Source: Komagataeibacter melomenusus
GTDB lineage: Bacteria; Pseudomonadota; Alphaproteobacteria; Acetobacterales; Acetobacteraceae
NCBI RefSeq assembly: GCF_013155395.1
Contig: NZ_JABJWC010000008.1
Location: 1-64,000, forward strand
DNA: 64,000 bases
Direction: 5' to 3'
The position numbers and the translations under genes are program-made. Of the stretch, positions 26,867 through 35,576 are shown piece by piece (positions within the stretch are counted from its first letter, which is position 1; every line of letters begins with the position of its first letter). Below the pieces are notes generated by a model that saw only the letters and a list, made by a program, of their open reading frames with translations, did not search any database and had not been told where the DNA came from.

Positions 26867-27091
26867 GGCCAGCACCGCGAAACACCGCCGTTTCCCGCAC
26901 AGTGCCGTGGGGGATGACGGAAGCCTGCCTGTTTCCGGAAAACCGGCGCACTCCACGCGAAAAATCGACAGTGCTGCAAAGCGGGACGCCAACCCCATGT
27001 GCAGACAGAGAAAACCGCAGGTTCGGGCCGGACAGAGTGCCGCACCCTTTAATCTTGCCGTGCCTCCCTGCCCCTCTTCCCTTGCCTGATC
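26867..27091. other. Non-coding gap upstream of the relaxase, possible oriT location
   Basis: This gap of 225 bases separates the relaxase from the transglycosylase gene upstream. In related elements the transfer origin lies near the relaxase gene, so it is a candidate. I cannot identify a nick-site consensus or a convincing inverted repeat here by eye. Confidence 0.25.
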
Positions 27092-27781
27092 TCATGGTTT
27101 CATGACCTCTGCCCGCACATCCCCATCCTGCTCTGGCGCAAGGTGAGAGACGAAAAAATCGGCCGGAAAGGGATGGAGAGAGACGGCATTTTTCTCCACG
27201 GAAATCGGCGTCGGCCGGATGGATTCCGGGATCATTTTTCCTGCCGCGATGAAGAGTGATCCGGCACGCCAGTCGGCCACGATTTTCGGTAGGAATCCAA
27301 CGGTGGAAACGATCGGGTTTCCGATCAAAGTCCGGACCTGCGCGACATAGGAAACCGTCTCGGCGGGCAATGGCCGACCGGTCGCCAGATGGTCGTCATA
27401 ACGACCGGGACCAGCGTTGTAAGCAGCGAGAAACCCTGCATCGCCGTAGCGGTCATGCAGCCATCGCAGATAGGCTGCCCCGGCCGCGATATTGTCGTGC
27501 GGATCGAAAGGATCGGCCCCCAGATTGAGTGTTCGCCGGGCATCCTTCCAAGTGCCCGGCATGAGCTGCATCAGCCCCATTGCACCGGCTCCCGAAACCG
27601 CGTGGGGATCGCCAGCGCTTTCAGCCCGCAGAACCGCCCGCACCCATGTCGCCGGGATCGCGTTTTGCTCCGCCACCTGACGCACCAGATTATCAAAATC
27701 CTGCGCCCGGACGATCGTCGGCGAGAGCGGCAGTGCGAGCACGGCCAGCACGCCCGCGGACATGAAAAACCGGGCACTCAT
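27092..27781 (-). CDS. Lytic transglycosylase (SLT family) for conjugation
   Basis: This 229-residue periplasmic enzyme opens peptidoglycan for the mating channel. It has a signal peptide (FMSAGVLAVLALPLSPTIVRA) and an SLT domain: WVRAVLRAESAGDPHAVSGAGAMGLMQLMPGTW, with the catalytic Glu at residue 54, and a GFLAAYNAGPGRYD motif. The start at 27781 overlaps the DUF736 stop by four bases. It is a VirB1/TrbN-type function by context. Confidence 0.92.
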   Translation of the reverse strand: MSARFFMSAGVLAVLALPLSPTIVRAQDFDNLVRQVAEQNAIPATWVRAVLRAESAGDPHAVSGAGAMGLMQLMPGTWKDARRTLNLGADPFDPHDNIAAGAAYLRWLHDRYGDAGFLAAYNAGPGRYDDHLATGRPLPAETVSYVAQVRTLIGNPIVSTVGFLPKIVADWRAGSLFIAAGKMIPESIRPTPISVEKNAVSLHPFPADFFVSHLAPEQDGDVRAEVMKP

Positions 27782-28119
27782 TCCCGGCCTCCTGGGCGTT
27801 TCACAGGCCGGTTCCAGACCAGTTGCCACTCGCGGCCACCACGTCCGGCCTGGAACAGCGTTGCGCGGATTGGCTGCATGAAAGTGGGATCGTCCAGGAG
27901 CACAGAAACATACTCACCAGCACGTTCCCCGGTGCGTTTCCATCCCGCGCCCAGCTCGGGGCCAGTATCCCCGTCACCCAGGTGAATACGATAATCTGGA
28001 GCGTTTTCCGCGCCATTGTTTTCCACTGACACGAAGGTCAGTTCAGCATCCAGCAACAGGGTGCGCACACGCCCGGCAAATCCATCGGCAGTGCGGGTAA
28101 AAAATCCGATCTGGCTCAT
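27778..28119 (-). CDS. DUF736 family protein (copy 1)
   Basis: The 113-residue protein starts MSQIGFFTRTADGFAGRVRTL and ends with VLLDDPTFMQPIRATLFQAGRGGREWQLVWNRP, the DUF736 pattern. These small proteins are regular passengers of alphaproteobacterial conjugative elements; their role is unknown. The ATG at 28119 agrees with other family members. A second, diverged copy is at 32311-32634. It is coupled by a four-base overlap to the transglycosylase gene. Confidence 0.88.
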   Translation of the reverse strand: MSQIGFFTRTADGFAGRVRTLLLDAELTFVSVENNGAENAPDYRIHLGDGDTGPELGAGWKRTGERAGEYVSVLLDDPTFMQPIRATLFQAGRGGREWQLVWNRPVKRPGGRE

Positions 28120-28177
28120 GAGAAAAATCCTTTCAGACAGAGTGGGAATGACGGAAAATCCGACGACCATGTCACCA

Positions 28178-28804
28178 TCATTGGATGGGCGGTTCGCTCT
28201 CTTTCGCGGGCAGCATGGGCGGAGCCAGGAGCAGTCCCTTCCGCACGGCATCATCCAGGTCCGGAAGGGGATCGAAATGCGGCGGCGGCTCCGCCTTGCC
28301 AGTGCGGACATGAACCGGCACAGCACGACCGATGACAGTGTTCATCGACAGGACACCGAAATACCGTCCGTCCAGACTGGTCGGCACGGCGGTGTTCATG
28401 ACGAACACCTGCCCCGGTTCGAGGCGTTGGCAGCCCTGCCAGACCGACAGCTTGCGGCCCCGATGATCGACGGTCTTCGCATCACCGGCCGGTTTCCCGT
28501 CGATGGTGACATGCACGCTGTTGCGGCACACTCTCTGCCCGGAGAGTGCTGCCACAGGCTTGAGCAACGGCACACCAAACGGCAGGTAGCCGCGTGTCGC
28601 CAGCAGCATGGCCTCGCGCTCGGGCAGGCGAAGCGCGACGATGTCGCCGACACGGAGCGGCACGGTGGGCTGGATGCGATACAGACCCACCGGAACGCTG
28701 GCCGTTTCGTTCCAGACCCAGCGCGGCGTGGGATGAAACGCCAGCGAGGCGCCCACGCCGAGCACGGCGAAATACGTGGTGAAAAACCAGCCGCGCCGGG
28801 TCAT
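28178..28804 (-). CDS. traF: TraF-type signal peptidase (S26)
   Basis: The 208-residue membrane protein has one N-terminal helix (FFTTYFAVLGVGASLAF), then the S26 active-site region WNETASVPVGLYRI with the nucleophile Ser at residue 36, and GVPLLKPVAALSGQRVC with the general-base Lys at about 82. In RP4-type systems TraF cleaves and circularises the TrbC pilin; the same is expected here. The start overlaps the DUF2840 stop (ATGA). Confidence 0.9.
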   Translation of the reverse strand: MTRRGWFFTTYFAVLGVGASLAFHPTPRWVWNETASVPVGLYRIQPTVPLRVGDIVALRLPEREAMLLATRGYLPFGVPLLKPVAALSGQRVCRNSVHVTIDGKPAGDAKTVDHRGRKLSVWQGCQRLEPGQVFVMNTAVPTSLDGRYFGVLSMNTVIGRAVPVHVRTGKAEPPPHFDPLPDLDDAVRKGLLLAPPMLPAKESEPPIQ

Positions 28805-29289
28805 GACATGGCCCTCCGGCGCAACCACGCCTCGTGGCGTTCGCGCGTGTACGGACGTGGCTCCTGCGCCGTTGTGAGGCGATGATGCAGGTGCCGCCAG
28901 TGATCGGGACAGGCGGTCGTAGGATCAATTCCCAGCGCCTCCACGCCGTCGATCGCTTCCAGCACGCGCCGCACCTTTGGCCAGCCGCTCTGCCGCAGCA
29001 GGCTTTCGCCGCCGGGATGCACGAACGGCACGGTCTGGCAGGCTTCCTGAGCGCCCACGGCCCGCACGATGTCGATGCAGGACACCACGGTGCCGAAATC
29101 GTTCGCGGCCCAGCGGATAAACGCGAACACGCTGTCCGGCGCGAAGCTCATCAGCCTGCGCCGACGGTCGAGAATGCGATCCTCGACGGGGCGGCCGAAG
29201 CGTATCCAGTGCTCAATGCGCTTCTCGATCCAGGTCAGTTCGACCGTTGTGAGCACATGGCCCTGCGGCGAGAAAGAACGGGCGGTCAT
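28801..29289 (-). CDS. DUF2840 family protein
   Basis: This 162-residue basic protein matches DUF2840: LTTVELTWIEKRIEHWIRFG, DRRRRLMSFAPDSVFAFIRWAANDFGT, VPFVHPGGESLLRQSGWPKVRRVLEAID. It is consistently encoded between repA and traF in this family of elements; the biochemical role is unknown. It shares four bases with the repA stop and with the traF start, so repA-DUF2840-traF form one transcript. Confidence 0.86.
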   Translation of the reverse strand: MTARSFSPQGHVLTTVELTWIEKRIEHWIRFGRPVEDRILDRRRRLMSFAPDSVFAFIRWAANDFGTVVSCIDIVRAVGAQEACQTVPFVHPGGESLLRQSGWPKVRRVLEAIDGVEALGIDPTTACPDHWRHLHHRLTTAQEPRPYTRERHEAWLRRRAMS

Positions 29290-30356
29290 GGGACACCGAC
29301 CATGCGATCCGTGACCACTTCCCGAGCCTTTTTTCCATGCCCCGACCGACCTATCGGGAAGGTGTCTGAAAGACCGAAATTCCCTACATAATAAGTTATT
29401 ATATTAGTTATATAAGTTACGGGTCCATTTTCTCCTTTTGAATCAGATGCTTCGACGGGTTTTTGCACCTGTAGCAACGGTAATTCCGCACCTGCACCAA
29501 CGGTATGTTCCGCATCTGAAGCAACTGTATGATCCACATGGTTTTCCCCAGGCACTGTGGATCGACCCGTTGGAACAATGCGCAGGACTCCCGGTTTTCC
29601 GCCGGGAACGAGCTGAAAATCGTATCCTGGAATACTCTGGCGGCGCACGATGGTGCCGATATCGATCATGAAATTGCGCAACGGGGTGAGACTGCCGGAA
29701 CGGGCATGAAGCTCCGCCACATCGAACGTCCACCCGGCCTTCTGCCGACCGGCATGGCGGCGCGCCAGCCGGTAAAGCCAGCGTTCCAGACCACCGGCCA
29801 GCCGGAAATAGGCGGGGTCGAGGGTCAGGACGCGGGAGCAGTCGCAAACACCTTCCATGAACCAGATCGGCAGGGTCAGCGACACACCCTCCGTTCTGGA
29901 AATTCCCAAGTCACTGATCCAGGCGAAGGATTGCGCTGGCCAGTCAGGAGGGGTGCGTAGGCTGGTGGCGATCCGCGTGGTCTCCAGACGCACCAGGGCA
30001 CCGCGAAGACGGCGGTACTGGTGCGCACCGTCTGCCCAGCCAAGATCGTGGAACAATTGCCAGGGCGTGAAACGGACATGGCGTGATACCCAGCGGCCAT
30101 GATTGAGAGCCTCGACAATCTGGCCTGCGAGCCAGAGCAACACGTCGGCATCCCAGATTGTGGCCATACCTTCGTCCGCCGATGCCCGGACGATCACATT
30201 GATCTGTCGGGACCGGTAACGGATCGGCTCAAAGCGCGGGCGTCTCGCCAGTGCGAAGAATGGTCGGCCCATCAGATCGCGCTGGTCACGCGGGCTCGCC
30301 GGTCCGCTGACCACGAAGCGGCGGTCTGGCTCCCGCCAGCTTTCATCGGCGGCCAT
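29286..30356 (-). CDS. repA: RepA-like plasmid replication initiator
   Basis: The 356-residue protein resembles the RPA/RepA replication initiators of alphaproteobacterial elements: FFALARRPRFEPIRYRSRQINVIVRASADEGMATIWDADVLLWLAGQI, WQLFHDLGWADGAHQYRRLRGALVRLETTRI, and WFMEGVCDCSRVLTLDPAYFRLAGGLERWLYRLARRHAG. It probably contains winged-helix domains that bind iterons. Its presence argues that the element replicates, at least transiently, as a circle. I see no obvious iteron set nearby. The gene starts one base into the stop of the HTH gene. Confidence 0.88.
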   Translation of the reverse strand: MAADESWREPDRRFVVSGPASPRDQRDLMGRPFFALARRPRFEPIRYRSRQINVIVRASADEGMATIWDADVLLWLAGQIVEALNHGRWVSRHVRFTPWQLFHDLGWADGAHQYRRLRGALVRLETTRIATSLRTPPDWPAQSFAWISDLGISRTEGVSLTLPIWFMEGVCDCSRVLTLDPAYFRLAGGLERWLYRLARRHAGRQKAGWTFDVAELHARSGSLTPLRNFMIDIGTIVRRQSIPGYDFQLVPGGKPGVLRIVPTGRSTVPGENHVDHTVASDAEHTVGAGAELPLLQVQKPVEASDSKGENGPVTYITNIITYYVGNFGLSDTFPIGRSGHGKKAREVVTDRMVGVP

Positions 30357-30610
30357 TACAGGCTCTCCCGTTCTTCGGGAGTCAGTGGGCGCGCCGGAAA
30401 AACACGGCTCGACGTCGTTTCCGACGGTGAATGGCGCGCCCCCCCGGCGGTCCAGGCCATCATGTCCTCGACGGAATACAGAACCCGCCCACCGACTTTC
30501 CGGTAGAGCGGTCCGGTGCCGTAAGTACGGTGTTTTTCGAGCGTGCGAAGCGAGATACCCAGAAACCGGGCCGCCTCACGAACACGCATCAGGCGTGGTG
30601 CGATCACCAT
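30356..30610 (-). CDS. AlpA/MerR-type helix-turn-helix protein
   Basis: The 84-residue protein has a DNA-binding fold of the excisionase type: LMRVREAARFLGISLRTLEKHRTYGTGPLYRKVGGRVLYSVEDMMAWTAGGAR. Such proteins commonly precede repA in these elements and may activate it or assist excision. I chose the second ATG at 30610 because it is eight bases after GGAGA. It shares one base with the repA start. Confidence 0.85.
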   Translation of the reverse strand: MVIAPRLMRVREAARFLGISLRTLEKHRTYGTGPLYRKVGGRVLYSVEDMMAWTAGGARHSPSETTSSRVFPARPLTPEERESL

Positions 30611-30888
30611 GACCATGTCTCCTTTTTCATACAGATCCCGGCAAAGACCGGGGCGTATGGAGGGACGCTGGTGGATAATCGGCGGCTCAGGGAATGGACG
30701 TTTTTATCGACGGCAAAAGCGTCCATGAAATGAAACAGGAACCAGTCCTTTTCACCACCCGAACACCGCCGCTTGCCGCACGCCTTCGAAAATACGTTCC
30801 GGCAAAACTGCTTTTTGTGCTTCGCTATTATCAGGGAGACGTCATGAAAATCAGGGACAAAACAATGCGGACGGATGCGGCCCTGCAC

Positions 30889-31666
30889 TCACCTGCGGCG
30901 CGACAGTGGATAGCCCATGAGATCGCGGTAACCGCCTTCAATCAGCCGGTCCGCCAGATTCTTGAGACGACGAAACCGCCCACGGCCGGAAATATCCGGC
31001 CAGTCATAGGCGCGCGCCGTCGGTTCACCGAGAAGACGATCGGCGATCACCCTTTCGCTCACGCCCATGGCAAGAGCGTCTTTGACACGAAGGGCGAGAA
31101 TGTGGCGTGCGATGGACTGCGCCGACATCCTGTGCCAGGGACCGGGATCCGGGAATCCCGCGAGCACCCGCCAGAAGCGGATTGTCTCGTGAGCCCGCAA
31201 TGGCGTGAAGCTGTCGTATGCCTGCTCGAAAACATAATGGTGCGGCCCCGGCCATTGGTGTTCCATCCAGAGCTGCCAGGTCACGCCAGCACAGACACAA
31301 CAGATGTAGATTCCGTCGTATGTTTCGACGAAACGCACATCGGACAGCGTCTGGAGATCGAGACGGCGCGGGGTCAACGTCTGGGCTGGCGGCAATGGCC
31401 GGATGACCAGGATCGTCGGCAGGGCCAGACGCGACCAAAGCGCGGTCAGCCCGCTGAATCGCTGATCAGGATCGGCGGCGAAATCGCGGACCCCAGCGGC
31501 GGGCGAATTCCGCCTGGGCCGGATCGTCGGGAGACAGGTCGGCGCAGGCGCGCTGTTCGTCGCGATAGCGACGATTGCGCCGAAGATATTCCCAGCCGAG
31601 TTCCGCCGGGATCGCGTTGCGCAGATACTCGTACCGCGCCTGGTCGTGCCAGTGTGCTCCGGGCAT
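30889..31666 (-). pseudogene. DUF6499-DUF2285 regulator, frameshifted
   Basis: The 5' part reads MPGAHWHDQARYEYLRNAI, then GWEYLRRNRRYRDE, the DUF6499 N-terminal domain, up to ARRWGPRF and a premature stop. The DUF2285 continuation, VRDFAADPDQRFSGLTALWSRLALPTILV and RFWRVLAGFPDP, is in another frame and runs to 30889 with the usual ending RRLKNLADRLIEGGYRDLM. The span of 778 bases is one over a multiple of three. Removing one G from the four-base run at 31491-31494 restores a single 258-residue protein. It is a likely regulator of transfer that is broken here, or the run was misread. Confidence 0.82.
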
Positions 31667-31817
31667 GACGCCCTCCCTCGTTTGCCTGAGAACGGGTGGC
31701 GACGCCTGCCCGGACGTTCAGTATCCACGGCGCGTCATCCGATGAGAACCCGGCAATTGGAGATCATATGATCGTGGTGAACGATTGAAAAACTCCGTAT
31801 TGCTTCGCCGCAAACCG

Positions 31818-31843
31818 GAAGCCCCCCGTCAGGCGGGGGGCTC
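31818..31843 (-). terminator. GC-rich hairpin, probable terminator
   Basis: AGCCCCCC at one arm and GGGGGGCT at the other form an eight-base perfect stem (nine with an extra G-C pair) round a five- to seven-base loop. It overlaps the stop codon of the 45-residue gene. On the minus strand it is followed by TTCCGGTTTG, a weak T run. Confidence 0.6.
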
Positions 31844-31966
31844 GGCATCGCGTCGGGCAAGCGCCTTTTTGAGTTCGCGCTCGATCTGCCGGCGCTCGCG
31901 ACGACTGAGGTGAACGCTGGTCAGTTCGGCACGCAGCATCTGGATGTGGTCGTGGTGCGTGGTCAT
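31829..31966 (-). CDS. Small basic protein, 45 residues
   Basis: This short gene starts at the ATG read from 31966, preceded by AGGAG at a good distance, and ends just before a strong GC hairpin. The product begins MTTHHDHIQMLRAELTSVHL and continues with a strongly charged helix (RRERRQIERELKKALARR), so it may form a coiled coil. The ribosome-binding site and terminator are the main support. I do not recognise a family. It lies between the DUF2285 gene and the DUF736 gene, probably expressed on its own. Confidence 0.6.
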   Translation of the reverse strand: MTTHHDHIQMLRAELTSVHLSRRERRQIERELKKALARRDAEPPA

Positions 31967-32310
31967 CGTCCTGCTCCTTTCGTTTCTCGAAGACAGGACG
32001 GACGGCTCATGCCGGGGCGGACCGGGTCAGGGATCGCCGCAGGCGACCGGCCTGTCGGCGCGTGGGGGAGCCGATTTTGTTCGGCGCACCCGGCACGGGT
32101 GCATCGGGCAAAATTGGGGGGACCACGTGTCCTTGACGCGGTGCGCCCTCGCGCATGGCACAATGGGAAGGCTGAGGGAAAGCCTCGTATTCTGCCTGCG
32201 TCTCACGTCGGGCGACCAGCACGATCGCCCGCGCCCTGGAAGGGCACGTAGAAAAAGAAACCCCGGAAGGCCCCGCCCGGAGAGACCGGACGGGGTTGGG
32301 TGTGGGAGGT
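31967..32310. other. Intergenic stretch, no recognisable gene
   Basis: In these 344 bases I see no reading frame that looks real and no strong repeat. The small gene at 31829-31966 must have its promoter here; the DUF736 gene ends at the far side. Confidence 0.4.
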
Positions 32311-32634
32311 TCAGTCCCCGTTCCGGCTGCGGGGCCGGGTCCAGATGAGGGAGTAGCCCTCGCCTTCCTCGTCGGTGAACAGGTTGGCGAAGATCGGGGC
32401 GGCGAAGGAGGGATCATCCAGCTTCAGGCTCAGATAGGTGCGCCCTTCGCTGGAGCGGCGGCTCCAGGCCGCACCGAGTTCAATCCTGCCCAGATAGACG
32501 CGGTAGTTGGGGGCGTTGTCGTTGGGGCGGTTGGTTTCGGCCACCAGCCGGACATTGCGGGCCTGCAGGGCCAGGGTGACGATTTCGCCTTCGAAGCCTT
32601 CGCCCACCTTCTTGAAGGAACCGATGTTAGCCAT
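32311..32634 (-). CDS. DUF736 family protein (copy 2)
   Basis: The 107-residue protein begins MANIGSFKKVGEGFEGEIVTLALQARNVRLV and continues NDNAPNYRVYLGRIELGAAWSRRSSEGRTYLSLKLDDPSFAAPIFANLFTDEEGEGYSLIWTRP, the standard DUF736 layout. It is closer to the widespread form of the family than copy 1. Neighbouring genes in related elements are DUF2285, DUF2493 and Toprim genes, as here. The function is unknown. Confidence 0.9.
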   Translation of the reverse strand: MANIGSFKKVGEGFEGEIVTLALQARNVRLVAETNRPNDNAPNYRVYLGRIELGAAWSRRSSEGRTYLSLKLDDPSFAAPIFANLFTDEEGEGYSLIWTRPRSRNGD

Positions 32635-33497
32635 TGTCGTATCTCCATGCTGTTATCGGGCCGCGACCACCGTGGCCTCGATGGCGATCGACCAGCCGGA
32701 GGCGAGCGGCAGAGCACCCCATAGGGGCCGCAGCGCAGCGGAGGACGGCAGGGCCGGAACTTTCTTGTCCCGCGAGGAATGGCGGCGCAGCCGACAGGGG
32801 AAGAAAGTTCTGGAACGCCGTTGCGGCCAGCCGATCGAGGCGTAGCCGGTCTTCGGCTAGATCAGCCATCCAACAGAGGCCATGGTGTGCGGACCCGACA
32901 GCCCCCCAGGAGATACGATGCCGGCATGGCTGGTCCTTCAGAGGGTGACGATGCAATCTGGCGCGAGACTGTCACGCTGCCACTGTTGTAAACTGGCCCC
33001 GTCCGGTGGTCGTTTCTGCCGTCCCCGATGTTACGCCCCCTTTTCACCCGCTCATGGGTAGGGTTGCGTCGTGCGGTGCGACAGGCCCCCGCTCCCGGCA
33101 CAGGCGCATCCCGTCAAAGCGGACAGGATGGTCCCTCGTTAGCTGCCTGCCGTCCCGGCCCTTTCGCCGATGAGGGTGCCATGGGCTTTTCATCCCGATG
33201 GACCGTCCCCGCACGCGCACGGGGCTGCCTCGAACTCCGTCCCGCCGGTTCTCCGGGTGGGGCCTTCCGAGTGACGGGTGAACGTGCTTCCCGCCATCAG
33301 GTGCACAGGAACTGGGAAGCCGACGTCATTGCGAATCAGATGTCAGATTTCATGTATCATGACTGTTTTTACAAACCGTCGTGGAAATGATGCCCACCAC
33401 GCTATGTGAAAACAGTGCGAGAAATCGGCACTGATCTTACACCTCACCACACGCAACTTTCTTGACTTTGTCAGGAATTGCCATTTTTCTTGCAATC
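32635..33497. other. Long intergenic region
   Basis: These 863 bases hold hairpin element A and otherwise no gene I can support. One plus-strand frame at 33028-33390 is open for 120 codons, but it has no ribosome-binding site, odd composition (Arg, Gly, Pro) and no family likeness. The final 120 bases become AT-rich before the next gene and probably carry its promoter. Confidence 0.45.
32731..32813 (+). ncRNA. Structured hairpin element A (box plus 13-bp stem)
   Basis: A box (GCAGCGGAGGACGGCAGGG) is followed at once by CCGGAACTTTCTT (32754-32766), a 34-base loop and AAGAAAGTTCTGG (32801-32813). The arms pair over 13 positions with one G-U pair. Element B at 35361-35442 has the same box, a loop of 33 bases and unrelated but equally well-paired arms. 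Whether it acts as RNA or as DNA is not known, and the strand is assigned only by the box. Confidence 0.5.
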
Positions 33498-34121
33498 ATG
33501 TTTGGACCTCCCAATGCTATGCAGATCAGAGTCTCGATCGACGATATCAAACCAGCCGTCTGGCGGCGTCTCGTCGTGCCGAGTGAATGGAACCTAGAGC
33601 AGCTTCATCTCGCTATCCAGGCGGCCTTTAACTGGTGGAATTCTCATCTCCATGAGTTCGAGATCGGGGGACTGCGTTACGGAAATGCCATTGAGGCTGC
33701 GGAAGGATCTGCCATCGGCGATCCTCAGGTCTTTGACGCGCGCCAGGTCCGGTTGCGGGATTTCCGCAACGCGGGCACGACGTTCACCTACGTCTATGAT
33801 TTTGGCGACGACTGGCATCATACTGTAGAAATCGAAGATCTGCTTTTCCTCGAAAGCGCTCCCCTGCACGCGACCTGCGTTGACGGCGCGCGAGCCCGCC
33901 CACCCGAGGACGTCGGTGGCATTCCAGGCTATGAGCAGTTTCTGGAGGTACTTGACTCCCCCAAGGATCCCGAGCATCGGGAAACCAAGGCCTGGTGTGG
34001 TGGCCATTTCGATCCCGAGTGGTTCGATCTTGCAACCGTCGACAAGGATGTCCGAAACGCGTTGAAGCCGAATGTGAAAAGAAGGCTTCATCAGCCAAAA
34101 CCGAAGAAAAACAAGTTGTAG
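33498..34121 (+). CDS. Plasmid pRiA4b ORF-3 family protein
   Basis: The 207-residue protein has the PRiA4_ORF3 pattern: MQIRVSIDDIKPAVWRRLVVPSEWNLEQLHLAIQAAFNWWNSHLHEFEIGG, then FTYVYDFGDDWHHTVEIE, then DGARARPPEDVGGIPGYEQFLEVL and the C-terminal WCGGHFDPEWFDL. These are frequent on mobile elements; the function is unknown, though the conserved DFGDDWxH stretch suggests a binding or catalytic site. Starts at 33498 (ATG), 33519 (ATG) or a TTG at 33462 are possible. It reads opposite to its neighbours and is probably cargo. Confidence 0.88.
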   Translation: MFGPPNAMQIRVSIDDIKPAVWRRLVVPSEWNLEQLHLAIQAAFNWWNSHLHEFEIGGLRYGNAIEAAEGSAIGDPQVFDARQVRLRDFRNAGTTFTYVYDFGDDWHHTVEIEDLLFLESAPLHATCVDGARARPPEDVGGIPGYEQFLEVLDSPKDPEHRETKAWCGGHFDPEWFDLATVDKDVRNALKPNVKRRLHQPKPKKNKL

Positions 34122-34330
34122 ATACCACTAAGTCAATCAGGCGTGTTTTAAGGTAGAAGGCCAATGTTGTCGATCGGGATCGACGGCAGAATATGCTACA
34201 ATGCGCTATTGGATAGCCGGATTGAATGCGTCGTGCTTTATTTCTTTTAGACGCTGAACAGCAGTCAACGCGCTAGCTAGATGCTACATGCTACCATGCC
34301 GATTTCTCGGCACGGTTTCTGCAAAGCCTG

Positions 34331-35266
34331 TCAGATGCCACTCTCTTTCTGGAACCTCCAGACCGGGATACCCATCTGCTTTGCCTTGTCGGCCAGATTG
34401 TCCTGAATGCCCGATCCCGGGAACACCATGACCCCCATGGGCAGGACTTTCAGCAGGGCGTCGTTGCGCCGGAACGGAGCGGCCTTGCCATGCCGGTTCC
34501 AGTCGGGCTTGAAGGCGATCTGCGCCACCTGCCGGTGATCGGCCCAGCGGGAGGCGATGAATTCAGCGCCCTTCGGTGAGCCGCCATGCAGCAGCACCAT
34601 GTCAGGATGCTTCTCACGCACCTTGTCCAGACGCTTCCAGATCAGGAGATGGTCCTCGTAGTCGAGCCCACCGGTGACCGCGACCTTGGGGCCAGCCGGC
34701 ACCAGCAGCTCCGTTTCAGCTTTCCTGCGGGCGTTGAGGAAATCACGGCTGTCGATCATGGAGGCCGTCAGGGTGCTGCGACTGACCAGCGAGCCGGAGC
34801 GTGGCCGCCAGGGCGACATCGTCAGACGTTCGAACTGGTCGCAGGCGAGGTCGCGGAAGATCTCGTACGCGTTGCGTCGCTCCAGCAGGGTCAGCCCTTC
34901 AGCAATGAGGCGTTCCAGTTCCACCGAGCGGATCTCGCTGCCATCCTGTTCCTGCTGGCTGCGTTTCTGCGCTACCTCGTTGCGGTCAAGATCGCGCTCG
35001 ACCTGCCCGACCATGCGGTGGAAGACGTTGACCGTGGACCAGAGCAGCGGTTCGAGATCGGGCTCCAGCCGGGTTTCGGTCAGCGTGGCTGACAGGGCGT
35101 CGAAGATATCGGCAACCGCGCCCTCGATCTGGCTGGCGTCGGGCAGCGGCCTCGGGTCCGGTTCGTCCTCGAAGGGACGATGGCCATAAAGCTGAAGTTC
35201 GGCCAGCACGTGGGCGGTGGAAGAGGTGGCGTGTGCGGGTTCGAAATCGTCCTGTGTGCGGGTCAT
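34331..35266 (-). CDS. DUF2493 (SLOG-like) domain protein
   Basis: The 311-residue protein has a helical N-terminal half and a C-terminal DUF2493 domain: KVAVTGGLDYEDHLLIWKRLDKVREKHPDMVLLHGGSPKGAEFIASRWADHR, then ALLKVLPMGVMVFPGSGIQDNLADKAKQMGIPVW. The VTGG and LHGGSPKGAEFIA motifs belong to the SLOG superfamily of nucleotide-binding Rossmann folds. In these elements it is a standard neighbour of the Toprim gene and may sense or process a nucleotide ligand; the ligand is unknown. Confidence 0.86.
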   Translation of the reverse strand: MTRTQDDFEPAHATSSTAHVLAELQLYGHRPFEDEPDPRPLPDASQIEGAVADIFDALSATLTETRLEPDLEPLLWSTVNVFHRMVGQVERDLDRNEVAQKRSQQEQDGSEIRSVELERLIAEGLTLLERRNAYEIFRDLACDQFERLTMSPWRPRSGSLVSRSTLTASMIDSRDFLNARRKAETELLVPAGPKVAVTGGLDYEDHLLIWKRLDKVREKHPDMVLLHGGSPKGAEFIASRWADHRQVAQIAFKPDWNRHGKAAPFRRNDALLKVLPMGVMVFPGSGIQDNLADKAKQMGIPVWRFQKESGI

Positions 35267-35576
35267 GGGTCTGTCCTCCGGTTCTGGCCGCGCCCCTCGC
35301 GGCCTTTCCGGGGGCGGATAGCGGCAGACGAAGGCCGGGCCGGAACCGCGCGCGGCCGAAACGCAGTGGAGGATGGCAGGGAGACGGCTATTTTGCTTCG
35401 CGATGCAAAGCGCGGCACGCGCGGCGGAAAATAGCCGTCTCCGCCATTGCAGGCCCGGTCTGGCTGACGCCCGCTCCCCTTCCAGAAAGGCCGCGGGCGC
35501 GCCCCATCCGGAAACGGGACACCCCCCGCGTCACACTGGAAAAAAGAAGCCCCTCACACCCCCTTCCCGGCCCGCC
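35267..35576. other. Intergenic region containing hairpin element B
   Basis: Apart from hairpin element B there is nothing gene-like in these 310 bases, which separate two minus-strand genes. The DUF2493 promoter is presumably here. Confidence 0.45.
35361..35442 (+). ncRNA. Structured hairpin element B (box plus 15-bp stem)
   Basis: The box ACGCAGTGGAGGATGGCAGG is followed by GGAGACGGCTATTTT (35380-35394), a 33-base loop and AAAATAGCCGTCTCC (35428-35442), a perfect 15-base stem. It lies upstream of the DUF2493 gene and downstream of the Toprim gene. Its match to element A in box, loop length and position of the arms is the main evidence that both are the same element type. Confidence 0.5.

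Noticed and set aside
30694-31668. A 324-codon plus-strand frame
   Set aside because: It lies opposite the DUF6499/DUF2285 gene, which is supported by family motifs in two frames joined by one base. The plus-strand frame has no likeness.
33028-33390. A 120-codon plus-strand frame in the long gap
   Set aside because: No ribosome-binding site, unusual composition and no recognisable domain.
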